Source: Flavobacteriaceae bacterium
GTDB taxonomy: Bacteria > Bacteroidota > Bacteroidia > Flavobacteriales > Flavobacteriaceae
Assembly (NCBI GenBank): GCA_018608725.1
Contig: JABAZA010000058.1
Span: 1-36,185, forward strand
Direction: 5' to 3'
DNA: 36,185 bases
Shown here: positions 16,533-25,991 of the stretch, one piece after another
Numbering within the stretch: the first letter of the stretch is position 1
Layout: every line of letters begins with the position of its first letter
Translations under genes and position numbers: made by a program
The notes under the pieces: model-generated
Told to the model about the DNA's origin: nothing
The model's input: the letters and a program-made list of their open reading frames with translations, nothing else
Database searches by the model: none

Positions 16533-18008
16533 TTATGGTAATAATATAGTTTGTAGTGTTTGTGGTTGAATTGTTATTGACTTTGAAGTTTCTACTAAAG
16601 AGAGTTCAAAAGATTTTAATGTTTCTCCTTCGTTAAAGACCACAACTGCGATTGAACCGTCAGGGTTTTGTGCAGCAGTAACTTGTAACTCTTTATCCGA
16701 ATTATCTAACCCAATTACTTTAGCGCCAGGACGAATGTATTTGCTGAAATGTGCCATTGTATAATATAAGGGAGTAAAATAGACTTCGTCGGCATCGGGA
16801 TCAACGATGATTGGAGCTACACACCAGTTTTCAAACCAGTTTGGTCCCCCTTGTCTATCAAGTACCATATTCCAATCGACCCAACCGTCAACCCAGTTAT
16901 TTAAGCAGCCAATAATATCTCTTGCATATCTATTAACGGGGGCATATTTTGGGTGCAAATATTTCTTAGCGGGTTCTCTCCAGTCGTAACCCCAATCTGT
17001 TGCTTCTTTAGACCAATACCATTTGTCATCTTGCCATTTTGGGATTTCTGAATCTATACAACCTTCTGTTTCTATGAGGTATTTGTTAGGGGCTTTGGCA
17101 TGTGCGTATTGCAAGGCTTTTGGGAAAAAATCATAGGTGCTTTCATACCAATGTATTGCAGTTCCGGCAAAGTATTTAGAGGAAGCTTCGTCTTTATACA
17201 TATCATCGACCCATTCTTTTAAACCATCTCTGTTTTGATCGTAGCCTAAGATTTTAATATCTGCTTTTCCTTCGGCTTCCAATTTTGGACCTAAATAGTT
17301 TTGAACAAAATCTGTTTCTTCTTCTGGGGAGAAATGCATACTTTCCCAGTTGTTACCATTTCCATGTGGCTCATTTACGGGTGTTAAGCCCCAAATATCA
17401 ATGCCTTCAGCTTTATAAGAATCTAAATATTTAGAGAAAAACAAGGCAAAGGAGTCGTAATATTCTGGAAGTAGTTTTCCTCCTACATAGTTGTTATTGT
17501 CTTTCATCCAAGGTGGAGCGGTCCATGGAGAGGCAATAATTTTAAATCCATCTTCAGAAATAGCCATGGCTTCTTTTATCATTGGAATTAAATCGTCTTG
17601 ATCTTCTTTGATACTGAAATGTTCAAGCTCAAGATCATCGGCTATTGGCGCGTATGTATAATTATTTAATGAAAAATCACAAGAACTTATATGTGTACGA
17701 GTCAATGAATAGTTTGCTCCTTTTTCACTAAAATAAGCCTCAAGTATTTTGGTTCTATTTTTTTTACTTAAACGATTTAGTAAATAGGCCGAAGATTCCG
17801 TAAATGACCCCCCAAAACCAGTGATAGTTTGGAATGTTATTTCAGGATTAAGTTGAATTTTAGAAGGATTTTCAGAAATTTCAAATTCTGAGACTTTAGT
17901 CAATTTATTCCCGTTTACAGAAGTTTCATAAACAGTAACTTCCAAGGGTTTTTTGGACGTGCAAGCTGTGAGCATTACAGATAAAATTAAAAAATGATAC
18001 GTTTTCAA
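16533..18008 (-). CDS. GH30 beta-glucanase lipoprotein, probable laminarin beta-1,6 debranching enzyme
   Basis: GH30 enzymes of this type cut beta-1,6-linked glucose; in laminarin they remove side branches. The acid/base is in GLTPVNEPHGNGNNW and the likely nucleophile in YLIETEGC; FQTITGFGGSFTESSAYLL opens the catalytic barrel and a small beta-domain closes the protein. I chose the TTG at 18008-18006, giving 491 residues and a compact lipoprotein signal (MKTYHFLILSVMLTAC, Cys16). A TTG at 18059 would add 17 hydrophilic residues and overlap the upstream gene by 32 bases, spoiling the signal. No suitable ATG exists. The start lies 19 bases after the stop of the GH17 lipoprotein gene, in the same unit. 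Surface or periplasmic location follows from the lipobox. Confidence 0.88.
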   Translation of the reverse strand: MKTYHFLILSVMLTACTSKKPLEVTVYETSVNGNKLTKVSEFEISENPSKIQLNPEITFQTITGFGGSFTESSAYLLNRLSKKNRTKILEAYFSEKGANYSLTRTHISSCDFSLNNYTYAPIADDLELEHFSIKEDQDDLIPMIKEAMAISEDGFKIIASPWTAPPWMKDNNNYVGGKLLPEYYDSFALFFSKYLDSYKAEGIDIWGLTPVNEPHGNGNNWESMHFSPEEETDFVQNYLGPKLEAEGKADIKILGYDQNRDGLKEWVDDMYKDEASSKYFAGTAIHWYESTYDFFPKALQYAHAKAPNKYLIETEGCIDSEIPKWQDDKWYWSKEATDWGYDWREPAKKYLHPKYAPVNRYARDIIGCLNNWVDGWVDWNMVLDRQGGPNWFENWCVAPIIVDPDADEVYFTPLYYTMAHFSKYIRPGAKVIGLDNSDKELQVTAAQNPDGSIAVVVFNEGETLKSFELSLVETSKSITIQPQTLQTILLP

Positions 18009-18027
18009 GTTATTTGATTTAGGTGGT

Positions 18028-19308
18028 TTATAGTTTATTTTTTGTTGGGGGTAATTCAACTTCTAGTAATAATGCTTCTTTATTGCCATTATAGGTTTTC
18101 GTAATAGGATTGCCTCCACGGGTTAATCCATCAAAAACACCTTGATCTACCAAGTCCCAAAGGGCATATTTTGCTTTACCATCTACTGTAAATAACCCAA
18201 AATAGTTTTCAGATCCTCCCTTATTATGAGCATCTTTCCATGGTTCATCAAAAGCTTCAAAATAAAAGCATGACATATTATTTTCATTCGTCCATTGACG
18301 GATGTTATTATAATAAATGGATTCTTTATACTCATCGGTTGCTTTTGATCCTTTGGCACCATAAAATCCATTAGAAGCACTTGCCCATCCAGTTTCCCCA
18401 ACATGAATTGGCTTGTATATTCCTAAACTTTTAATATAACGCGCTACACTATCGACTTGAGAAATGGCGTATGTATTGGCGCGATTCATAGCAATATCAA
18501 TTCGTTTTAAACTAGAAAGTTCTGTTTCATTTCCAAAAACGCCCCAAAAAACGGGGTTATAGTGGGTGTCATGCATGGGATAGGTATGAACAGATAAATA
18601 ATCCACAGCTTTGATTAATTTTGTAAGGTCTTCCACATGGTATTGAGGATCTCCCCCGCCCCAAGAAGCAAAATTATCCGAACTGGTAATCCAAAGATCT
18701 TTTGATAAATCTCCTTTTTCTTTTAAGGATTGTAAATGTGTAACCCATTTTAAAATCACATTGGGTTGTACATAATAAGAAGTAGCCCATTTTACCATGG
18801 ATTCATTTCCTACAGCAATGACTTTTACAATCTCAGGATATTCTTGTGCTAAAGAAACCGCACGATCAATTTCTGCTGCATTGTTTTCGCTTTCTATGTT
18901 GTGGTCTACTGGTTTATCTGTCCAGGCATTTTTACAATCAATCCAAGCCCCTAACATCAAATACATTTCAAAAGTGGAGTCTTCATTTTTTAGTTCGCGG
19001 ATTGCTTTTAAAATGTTAGATGTATGCGCTAATTGAACATTATAAGTTCGTAATATTCGGATATTCATCGCGTGAAGAATTTTCATATCTTCTTTAAGCT
19101 CTCCTATTGTAGGTTGAAAATCTCTTGATGATTTTCGATACCCACCATAAGAGATGGCTAAATAGTTTGAATTTCCTAATATATCTTTAGCAGTCACTTC
19201 TTTTTGTCTTTGATCGTTTGGTATGCGTTCTTTTTGTTTGTTTTCTTTACAGGACATTACAAGAAAAACAAGCAGTATTAAATTTAATATGTATGTTGTT
19301 TTTCTCAT
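18028..19308 (-). CDS. GH17-like beta-1,3-glucanase lipoprotein
   Basis: This 426-residue lipoprotein (signal MRKTTYILNLILLVFLVMSC, Cys20) carries a divergent GH17 domain. The acid/base Glu169 is in VIAVGNESMVKW and the nucleophile Glu305 in PIHVGETGWASASNG. ISYGGYRKSS, ILRTYNVQLAHTSNIL, YLMLGAWIDCKNAW and CFYFEAFDEPWK are the other family blocks. It differs clearly from the two cytoplasmic GH17 domains of this locus, so it is not a product of the same recent duplication. It should act outside the inner membrane on laminarin or its oligosaccharides, and may be an endoglucanase or a transglycosylase. It lies 15 bases after the GH149-like gene and just before the GH30 gene. Confidence 0.88.
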   Translation of the reverse strand: MRKTTYILNLILLVFLVMSCKENKQKERIPNDQRQKEVTAKDILGNSNYLAISYGGYRKSSRDFQPTIGELKEDMKILHAMNIRILRTYNVQLAHTSNILKAIRELKNEDSTFEMYLMLGAWIDCKNAWTDKPVDHNIESENNAAEIDRAVSLAQEYPEIVKVIAVGNESMVKWATSYYVQPNVILKWVTHLQSLKEKGDLSKDLWITSSDNFASWGGGDPQYHVEDLTKLIKAVDYLSVHTYPMHDTHYNPVFWGVFGNETELSSLKRIDIAMNRANTYAISQVDSVARYIKSLGIYKPIHVGETGWASASNGFYGAKGSKATDEYKESIYYNNIRQWTNENNMSCFYFEAFDEPWKDAHNKGGSENYFGLFTVDGKAKYALWDLVDQGVFDGLTRGGNPITKTYNGNKEALLLEVELPPTKNKL

Positions 19309-19323
19309 AATCTCCTATCGACA

Positions 19324-22300
19324 TTATTTTAGTCGTTCTTTTTTAATTTGCACATTTATTTGAACAACTTCACCATTACGATTAAATACTTTATTACTTA
19401 TTTCTGTGTCTAAGTTTAAGCTGTTAAACGTTTTTGTGGCTCCATTACTAAAATCAACCGTTAAACTGTCTTGATCAGCAATCGTATATATAACAGGGAC
19501 TTGACAATAGGTGAAACACAAAGAGTCCTTAGAAATCAAAATGCTATCTTTATTCTTAGGGATTGCGATGTAATGAAATATGTTACTTTCTTGTAAAAAT
19601 TCATCTTTTCGCAATAAACGTGGATTAAATCCGAGTTTTCCATCGGAAACCTCTACGCCTAATTCACCAAAACGAGATAAAACATCTTCTTTTACTTGTC
19701 CCGTCATTCCGGGTTGTTGGGCGCCTTTTCCTGCAGGTGTATGTGAATAAGCATCGGTTGGGAATGCGCCATACAGTTTTGGTGATTTATGTACACCAAT
19801 TCCTGCATTAATTTCATAATAATGATCTAACAAACTCCCTATTGTAACTGCATCTGTTTCAGAATCGATGGCTGAATTACAAGTTTCCAACACTGCCAAT
19901 TGCAATTTTGAAACCATATGCCAATAAATAGACCCTAAACCTTCATAACCATAAAATGTTCCTGAACGTCCTGTAAAAGCTTTATGATTAAAGACTTCTT
20001 CAAAAATTTGAAGAACTTTTGGAGTTTCTGATTTAGCAAGTGCTTCATAAGAAGTTCCTGCAAGTTCTAATAGAGCTGCTTTTAAATCATTAGCATTTTT
20101 AAAGTTTCCGTTGAAATGGTGATCTCCATTAACGTCTTTCTCTAAAATCCGCACATTTCCATCGGAAACGAGTTGTTCCAATAATTTAGAGGATGCTACA
20201 GCAGACTCTGAAATTGTATTACGCTCAATAAACCCTTTTAATTCTTTGTTCGGATATAGTAAATAACTGTACTGATCGGGACGGAACAGTTTACTGGCTT
20301 TCATTGCATCTAAAACAGATAAGGATTGTTTAGAAGATAAATATTGTGAGCTTAATACCGCAACCTGCCCTTCTAACATTTCATCTAAATATGAAATTGA
20401 AACGCTGTTATTTTCATTGATGGTCATCAAATTATAGGCGTGATATAAGTTATCTTCTCGCTTATTTACTTCAATTGAGTGCTCTAAATACTGGAGACTT
20501 AGGTCAATAAATGATTTTATATCTTCAATAGCAATTTCATTTTTTCTTCCTGAAAAAGCGGCTTTATAAATTTGATCTCTATAATTACTTCCTGCGGTTC
20601 CTAAGGCATCTAAGATGTTTTTTCTGTCTGTATCATTGATACGCTCAGAAAGCAACTGTTGATTATCTTTAAATGTTGTATGAATGGCATTGAAGAATGT
20701 AACAAGCTCTTTGGAAACTTCTACGGTTTCTAAATCGGATTGTACTACAACTGTGTCAAAGAATTTTAGGAAACGTCGTAAATAATACAAGGTAACCATA
20801 GACACTCCACTTCCTACTAAGGCGTTGTTAGCATCGTTCCATTCTGGACGTTGTGTATTCATCCAAATTCCACCTTCTGGAATAAAGTTTGAAAGTTTAG
20901 CTAAAGTCGTGGCTAATATTTTTTCAATGAAATTAACTTTTACAATGAATCTATTTTCATCGCGAAGTAAAGCACCATCCGCTCCCAGTTCTACGCGTTG
21001 TTCTCTAATTTTATGATCTAATGCTTCATCAAATTCAATGGTGTCTTTTGGATTTTCAAGCAGAGCGTCATAACTCTTAATTTTATAAGGAACATTGGCA
21101 TAAACAAATAAATCTTTATCAAATAGAGTTGCTAATTTTCCTGGCTGATGGCTTTCAATAAACTCTAAAAATTTGAGTAAATAAATCACTTGGTGATCGC
21201 CCCAATATCCAATGTATGACCAAGGATCGTCTGGCTCAATAGTTTCCCAATCGAACCCCCCTTTGGTAACTCGGTATGGGTTGTAACCATCAAAAGTAGT
21301 TGCGTTCAAAAACTTATGAATCATACTTTCAATAAACGCTGGATAAGAATGCGCTAAGGCTTCCCAGTTTTGGAAAATATCACGCCAATTTCCTTCGTAA
21401 TCTAATATTTTTGAACCGTCTATTTCACTTTTGGTGTTGATAGAGAATTTATTCCAAGGACGACTTGGATCTCCATGACGACGGCTAAATTTTAAGGGCA
21501 TATATTCAAAACATAAGCGTCTAAAATTCGTATCATCAACTTCGTTAGCGAGTGATTGTAGAACTGAAAGTGAAAATTTTTCTGGAAGTTTCTCGATAAC
21601 TGTTTCAGTGGTTCTTGAAACTTTTTTATTGGCTTTTAAAAGATAATTTTGGAAATCCCATTTTTCAATCTGATAATTATCATCAAAAATCCCACCTCTC
21701 ATAATATTAAATAAGGTATTTGAAAAATGACGTATATCTCTAAATTTATCTGCTGAAAGCTGTAATCCATCAGAAGCTGCATTTAAATCAATTAATCGTG
21801 AAGTTCCTTTCTCAATTTTTTGGTTGATCAGTTCCCATAAACCATCATTGGCTTTAATTTGATTAATTAGTTTTGCAATTGATGAATGGTTTTTATTCAC
21901 TTCTGCGACAAGCATCCATTCTTTGTTCTCTAGCGAAGATAATACGATTTGTGAATTCACAAAATAAGCACCTTTTTCGGCTTTAACATCTGTTTCTTCT
22001 GAAATAGGGTGTAGTTTTCTAAAGTTATCGAGCTGTAATGACGATAATAAATATTTAGAATTTTCTAAACCTATAGACCAAACGATGTTAGCTTTTAAAG
22101 CTTCACTAGGCTCCGCTTTATCTACAATGATCGCACTTAAAGCATAAATTCCTAAACCAGAACTTTTTTCTAACTCACTGCGTTTATATGCATCTACTAA
22201 ATTACTACTTGCATTCTGTAAATCACTTCCAACTCCGTAAGGCAATATGTTTTGGATTCCATCCAATACATTAATTTCAACCTTAGATGTTGAAGTATTG

Positions 22301-22797
22301 ATAAGTTTCGATTTTTTTATAAATCCAAATGTATTTGTAGAATTCCATTGGTACTGAAAGGTCAACTCTAAATCGTGATTAATTTCTTCAAATAAGACTT
22401 TGTTGCCATACTCATTTTTGTATAAGTTTCGAGTAGTTCTGTACGTTCCAGCAAAACGATCAGAAAAAGGTTCCCATAAATGAACTTGATCATTTTTGAC
22501 GACTTGAAAAATAGATTTACTTCCTGTGATTTCGGCGGCTTCCGTAATTTTATCATCTGTATAATACGGAAACAAAGCGAATTCAGAGTTTTTTCTTCCA
22601 GCTGTTAGGCCTCCATTACTTGAAATAAACATCCAGTGATTAGAATCACTAACGATGCTCATAAAAAATGGTCTCATTTTATCACTATTAGAAATCTTGT
22701 AATAAACTTCGTTGTTGATATTTACTAAGGTTCCTTTTATATCCGCTCCTTGATTTACGTCTTTATCTTTGCCTGAAAAAATAGCTTTTTTTGTCAT
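19324..22797 (-). CDS. GH149-like beta-1,3-glucan phosphorylase
   Basis: This 1157-residue protein without a signal peptide resembles the GH149 beta-1,3-oligoglucan phosphorylases, which use phosphate to release glucose 1-phosphate and save ATP. The length and the GH94-like plan fit: an N-terminal beta-sandwich (GTYRTTRNLYKNEYGN, LTFQYQWNSTNTFGF), then an (alpha/alpha)6 barrel (RHGDPSRPWNKFSI, NWRDIFQNWEALAHSYP, DPWSYIGYWGDHQVIYLLKF) with the motif QRPEWNDANNALVGSG. Asp655 of that motif is the best candidate for the general acid by analogy with GH94. It opens the downstream laminarin unit. A possible -7 box (TATTTTTG, minus, 22906-22913) lies upstream. The family call is from recognised motifs, not a search. 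Confidence 0.85.
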   Translation of the reverse strand: MTKKAIFSGKDKDVNQGADIKGTLVNINNEVYYKISNSDKMRPFFMSIVSDSNHWMFISSNGGLTAGRKNSEFALFPYYTDDKITEAAEITGSKSIFQVVKNDQVHLWEPFSDRFAGTYRTTRNLYKNEYGNKVLFEEINHDLELTFQYQWNSTNTFGFIKKSKLINTSTSKVEINVLDGIQNILPYGVGSDLQNASSNLVDAYKRSELEKSSGLGIYALSAIIVDKAEPSEALKANIVWSIGLENSKYLLSSLQLDNFRKLHPISEETDVKAEKGAYFVNSQIVLSSLENKEWMLVAEVNKNHSSIAKLINQIKANDGLWELINQKIEKGTSRLIDLNAASDGLQLSADKFRDIRHFSNTLFNIMRGGIFDDNYQIEKWDFQNYLLKANKKVSRTTETVIEKLPEKFSLSVLQSLANEVDDTNFRRLCFEYMPLKFSRRHGDPSRPWNKFSINTKSEIDGSKILDYEGNWRDIFQNWEALAHSYPAFIESMIHKFLNATTFDGYNPYRVTKGGFDWETIEPDDPWSYIGYWGDHQVIYLLKFLEFIESHQPGKLATLFDKDLFVYANVPYKIKSYDALLENPKDTIEFDEALDHKIREQRVELGADGALLRDENRFIVKVNFIEKILATTLAKLSNFIPEGGIWMNTQRPEWNDANNALVGSGVSMVTLYYLRRFLKFFDTVVVQSDLETVEVSKELVTFFNAIHTTFKDNQQLLSERINDTDRKNILDALGTAGSNYRDQIYKAAFSGRKNEIAIEDIKSFIDLSLQYLEHSIEVNKREDNLYHAYNLMTINENNSVSISYLDEMLEGQVAVLSSQYLSSKQSLSVLDAMKASKLFRPDQYSYLLYPNKELKGFIERNTISESAVASSKLLEQLVSDGNVRILEKDVNGDHHFNGNFKNANDLKAALLELAGTSYEALAKSETPKVLQIFEEVFNHKAFTGRSGTFYGYEGLGSIYWHMVSKLQLAVLETCNSAIDSETDAVTIGSLLDHYYEINAGIGVHKSPKLYGAFPTDAYSHTPAGKGAQQPGMTGQVKEDVLSRFGELGVEVSDGKLGFNPRLLRKDEFLQESNIFHYIAIPKNKDSILISKDSLCFTYCQVPVIYTIADQDSLTVDFSNGATKTFNSLNLDTEISNKVFNRNGEVVQINVQIKKERLK

Positions 22798-23056
22798 TTA
22801 ATTTTTTGTAATGAAACCTCATATGATCGTACAATGAGATTTTTAATTCTATAATATTGTTTAACTGCTTAGATTTGTTTGTTTTTAAAAAATAATTTGT
22901 GATTTCAAAAATAAAAAAGGCATATTATAATTTGCTTTAACAAGCACTTTTTTTTCTGTTATAATTCATTTATTTTAATAAACTAAAATTATAGCGATTC
23001 TTTTAAGGATATGATAGTTTCATCGAGAAATGATGTACTATTAAAAATAAAAAAAA
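22798..23056. other. Intergenic region upstream of the GH149-like gene
   Basis: This AT-rich stretch separates the two laminarin transcription units. On the minus strand it holds an exact -7 box, TATTTTTG (22906-22913), without a well-spaced -33 TTG (the nearest TTG is at 22941-22943). CTCAT and ATGAG form a short inverted repeat between about 22808 and 22830. I see no gene or RNA structure in it. Confidence 0.4.
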
Positions 23057-23086
23057 ATAAGGCTAGAGTTTTACCTCTAGCCTTAT
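23050..23086 (-). terminator. Terminator between the two laminarin transcription units
   Basis: ATAAGGCTAGAG (23057-23068) pairs perfectly with CTCTAGCCTTAT (23075-23086) around a six-base loop. On the minus strand the 12-bp stem is followed by a long U-rich run. It starts eight bases after the stop of the PKD lipoprotein gene, so it ends the upstream unit. Confidence 0.93.
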
Positions 23087-23093
23087 AAATAAA

Positions 23094-25004
23094 TTATTGA
23101 AACGTTATATTATCAAAATAGATCACATTGTCAGCTGATCTTCCACCTAAATCGAAATCAGGGAATACAACAATTTGATCAATGTTTGTAGAACCATCTA
23201 ATCCGTTTCCAATACGACTGGTAAAATCAAACGTCAACTCTTCCCATGCATTAACTACTGTATTGGGAACTTTTATCTCTATTTGTGCCCCTCCAGAAGG
23301 GTTTACTAATTTAACCCCCACGTCACTAATTACAGTTTTGTAAACCATAACTTTTATGATCGCATTTGAAGCCGAAAGATCCCAAGTAATTCCCATTTCT
23401 CCATGTGCAGTTTCAGTACCAGCCCAAGGGTTACCAGTTTGAAGTGCTGTGATTTTAGCTACAGTCGCAGAGTTATTAATTCCTGATGCATTTGGATTTG
23501 CTACAAATTCTAGTGGTGGGTTTGAATCATTCTCAAAAACATTCCAAGTCCAATTTGCTCCATGTCCAGATGTTTCAAAATCAATAGGTAGCGTAAGGTT
23601 ATAAGAACCTGTGCCGCCACCGCCGCCACCGCCGCCACCGCTATTGCCGTTGCCGTATAGTCTTAAATCATCAAAATAATAGGTATCTGTACTCGTTGTA
23701 TTTAAATCAAAGAAAAGAACAATCTTGTTAAATTTATTACTGTCCGCAGCTGTAAAAGGGAATGTTAATTCTTCCCATCCACTCGTAACGGAAGTCGTTA
23801 AAAATTGTTCAGTATTGTTACCAGCATTTCCAATTTCTTCTAACTTTAATCTCACCTCAGTATTTGGTCTTGCAGACCATACTTTAATTTTAAAACCTGT
23901 ATTTGCATTAAAATCTAGTTTTGCATCTAAATCGTATTGATTGTTATCCCAAGGGTTGTTATTACCTCTTACCACTTGACCAACTTTACACGAAGTGTTT
24001 ACAGCATTGTCAAAATCTGGATTATCTACCCATGAAAAACCTGCTCCATCAGAAATAAAATCTGCAGATGGGTCTGTTTGAAAGGTCATATTAACGTTTG
24101 CAGCACTGTAAGATTCCGTTGTTTCAGGAGTACATGCGCCGCCACCGCCGCCGCCGCCGTTGCCGTTGCCTTCGCCATAAAGCATTAGATCGTCTATATA
24201 ATATGTTTGTTCAGTTGAAGTACCTAATTCAAAGAACACTACAATTTTATCAAATTTGTTAGAATCTGCGCTTTCAAAATCAAAGCTAATCTCTTCCCAT
24301 GCTCCAGCACTTTCTGCCGACGTGGTAGCTGAAACTTCTTTAAAAATACTTGAATCGGTCTTATCTTCTAATTTTAATAATACAGCTGTACTTGCAGTTG
24401 GAGACCATACTTTTAGTTTAAAGCCTGTATTTGAATTAAAATCTAACTTCGCATCTAAATCAAGTTGATTGTTTGCATACTGTGCTGCACTCGTTCTATC
24501 GATCTGTCCGACTTTACAAGATGTATTGACATCATTTTCAAAATCTGGGTTGTCGATCCAAGAAAAACCTGCACCATCTGAAGTTATATCAGCAGTTGGG
24601 TCTGACAAAAATGTCATATTAAAGTCAGAAGCAGATAAAGACTCTGCTGTTTCAGCATCACAAGTTCCTACGACTTCAGCAACATTAATTGTGATTTCAT
24701 CTGTGAAGATATCGAATGCTCCTGCAACGTTTGATGATCTTAACACTACTAAGTATGTTCCGTTTTCATAAACGTTTACTGGGTTGATAAGATTTGAAGT
24801 ACTTTCATCTCCAAAATCCCAATCATACATAGAGGCATTTATTGATGTATTAATAAAGGTTACTGTTCCTGTGCTCGCATTAATCGTGTGCGTAAAACCA
24901 GCTGTAAGTTGTGGTAACACCGCTTCATCGTCGTCACAACCCATAAAACTGATTGCTAAGATAAGTAGTGATACTTTTTTTAATGTTTTAATTAAATTTT
25001 TCAT
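23094..25004 (-). CDS. PKD-domain lipoprotein with three carbohydrate-binding-like modules
   Basis: This 636-residue surface lipoprotein (signal ending AISFMGC, Cys23) has no catalytic motif and is probably a surface glycan-binding protein for laminarin. A PKD domain spans about 32-109 (YDWDFGDESTSNLINP). Modules A (about 114-277) and B (about 291-451) are close copies of each other, each with SDGAGFSW[IV]DNPDF, NTSCKVGQ, LDAKLDFN and a final YY[IF]DDL. Module C (about 468-636) is a more distant jelly-roll-like domain ending VIYFDNITF. Glycine-rich linkers (279-289 and 452-466) join them, encoded by GGN repeats. It follows the GH16 gene by 22 bases and ends the upstream unit. Binding to beta-1,3-glucan is inferred from context. 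Confidence 0.85.
   Translation of the reverse strand: MKNLIKTLKKVSLLILAISFMGCDDDEAVLPQLTAGFTHTINASTGTVTFINTSINASMYDWDFGDESTSNLINPVNVYENGTYLVVLRSSNVAGAFDIFTDEITINVAEVVGTCDAETAESLSASDFNMTFLSDPTADITSDGAGFSWIDNPDFENDVNTSCKVGQIDRTSAAQYANNQLDLDAKLDFNSNTGFKLKVWSPTASTAVLLKLEDKTDSSIFKEVSATTSAESAGAWEEISFDFESADSNKFDKIVVFFELGTSTEQTYYIDDLMLYGEGNGNGGGGGGGACTPETTESYSAANVNMTFQTDPSADFISDGAGFSWVDNPDFDNAVNTSCKVGQVVRGNNNPWDNNQYDLDAKLDFNANTGFKIKVWSARPNTEVRLKLEEIGNAGNNTEQFLTTSVTSGWEELTFPFTAADSNKFNKIVLFFDLNTTSTDTYYFDDLRLYGNGNSGGGGGGGGGTGSYNLTLPIDFETSGHGANWTWNVFENDSNPPLEFVANPNASGINNSATVAKITALQTGNPWAGTETAHGEMGITWDLSASNAIIKVMVYKTVISDVGVKLVNPSGGAQIEIKVPNTVVNAWEELTFDFTSRIGNGLDGSTNIDQIVVFPDFDLGGRSADNVIYFDNITFQ
23623..23655 (-). 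repeat. GGN trinucleotide repeat coding the second glycine linker
   Basis: A run of GCC/ACC triplets on the plus strand (GGC/GGT on the minus) codes nine Gly after GNGNS. It is strikingly GC-rich for this genome and prone to slippage in steps of one residue. Confidence 0.8.
24135..24175 (-). repeat. GGN trinucleotide repeat coding the first glycine linker
   Basis: A second GCC-rich run codes GEGNGNGGGGGGG between modules A and B of the PKD lipoprotein. Its make-up matches the repeat near 23623, so both linkers probably arose with the module duplication. Confidence 0.8.
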
Positions 25005-25026
25005 TGTCTGTTATATTAGTTATTTT

Positions 25027-25962
25027 CTATTGTTCATATACTCTTACGTAATCTACTAGCATGTTTTGTGGAAACGTCTCTCCACTCACAGGACTACCAG
25101 GGAAGTTCCCTCCAACGGCCAAATTGATGATGATATAAAACGGTTTATTGAAAACCCAATCTCCCGTCACATCAGTCGGTTCTATTGCTTCTGTGTCATC
25201 AGTTGCTGGAACGCCATCGTTTAATGTATAAATAGCATCTTCTGGAGTGACTTCAATATCTGAAGGTGTAATTTGATTGTATAATACATCATCAATGTAA
25301 TAGTTGATATATTCTGGACCCCACTCGATTCCAAATACATGGAATCCGGCATCATAACGTTCATTTCCTAAGTCATAACTTTTAGTCACTTGTCCTTGAG
25401 GATCTGTTTCACCAGAATAGCCTGGTCCGTGAATAGAACCACTTACCTTTGTAGGTTCTTGTCTTCGGTATTCCATAATATCAATCTCACCACATTGAGG
25501 CCATCCGTCAACATCATAATTATCTCCTAAGAGCCAAAATGCAGGCCAAAGTCCAGATCCACCAGGAACTTTTATACGGGCTTCAAAACGTCCGTAGGCT
25601 TGAGAAAATTTTCCTTTAGTAAGTAGCTTAGCGGATGTGTATGAAGATCCGTTATAATTCTCTTGAATAGCAGAAATTACTAACAATCCATTTTGAACGG
25701 TTACATTTTCTGGACGGTCGGTGTAATATTGCAATTCGTTGTTGCCCCATCCATTGACACCTGTTCCTATATCATAGTTCCAGATTTCAGAATTCGGAGC
25801 GCCTTCTACATCAAATTCATCTGACATAACCAAATTTGTATAAGTCGCAACCGTTTGAGTTTCTTCGTTAGAACAATTTGTAAGCGTTAGAACTAATGCA
25901 AAAACAAAGGTCTTCAGCACTGCTGTTTGAACCCGCATTTTATGTTTATTTATATTATTCAT
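25027..25962 (-). CDS. GH16 endo-beta-1,3-glucanase (laminarinase) lipoprotein
   Basis: This GH16 enzyme cuts internal beta-1,3 bonds of laminarin at the cell surface. The catalytic signature GEIDIMEY supplies nucleophile Glu159, Asp161 and acid/base Glu164 in the laminarinase arrangement ExDxxE. SDEFDVEG, ELQYYTDRPENV, GRFEARIKVPGGSGLWPAFW, VFGIEWGPEYINYYIDDVLY and FYIIINLAVGGNFPG are standard GH16 blocks, and the C-terminal DYVRVYEQ closes the jelly roll. There is no extra binding module. The lipoprotein signal ends LTLTNC (Cys30 from the ATG at 25962). A second in-frame ATG eight codons later (25938) would give a more usual signal (Cys22) and is equally possible. It lies between the two glycan-binding lipoprotein genes. 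Confidence 0.95.
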   Translation of the reverse strand: MNNINKHKMRVQTAVLKTFVFALVLTLTNCSNEETQTVATYTNLVMSDEFDVEGAPNSEIWNYDIGTGVNGWGNNELQYYTDRPENVTVQNGLLVISAIQENYNGSSYTSAKLLTKGKFSQAYGRFEARIKVPGGSGLWPAFWLLGDNYDVDGWPQCGEIDIMEYRRQEPTKVSGSIHGPGYSGETDPQGQVTKSYDLGNERYDAGFHVFGIEWGPEYINYYIDDVLYNQITPSDIEVTPEDAIYTLNDGVPATDDTEAIEPTDVTGDWVFNKPFYIIINLAVGGNFPGSPVSGETFPQNMLVDYVRVYEQ

Positions 25963-25991
25963 GTTTTATTGTTTTGTTGTTTTAAATTGAT

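Noticed and set aside
18009-18059. GH30 start at the TTG at 18059
   Set aside because: It overlaps the upstream gene and puts 17 hydrophilic residues before the lipoprotein signal; the TTG at 18008 fits better.
23623-24175. The two GCC-rich repeat tracts as a CRISPR array or mobile-element ends
   Set aside because: They are in-frame Gly codons forming protein linkers, without repeat-spacer structure or flanking duplications.
24256-25059. Three plus-strand open frames opposite the PKD lipoprotein gene
   Set aside because: They are antisense shadows of a well-supported gene and their products look like nothing known.
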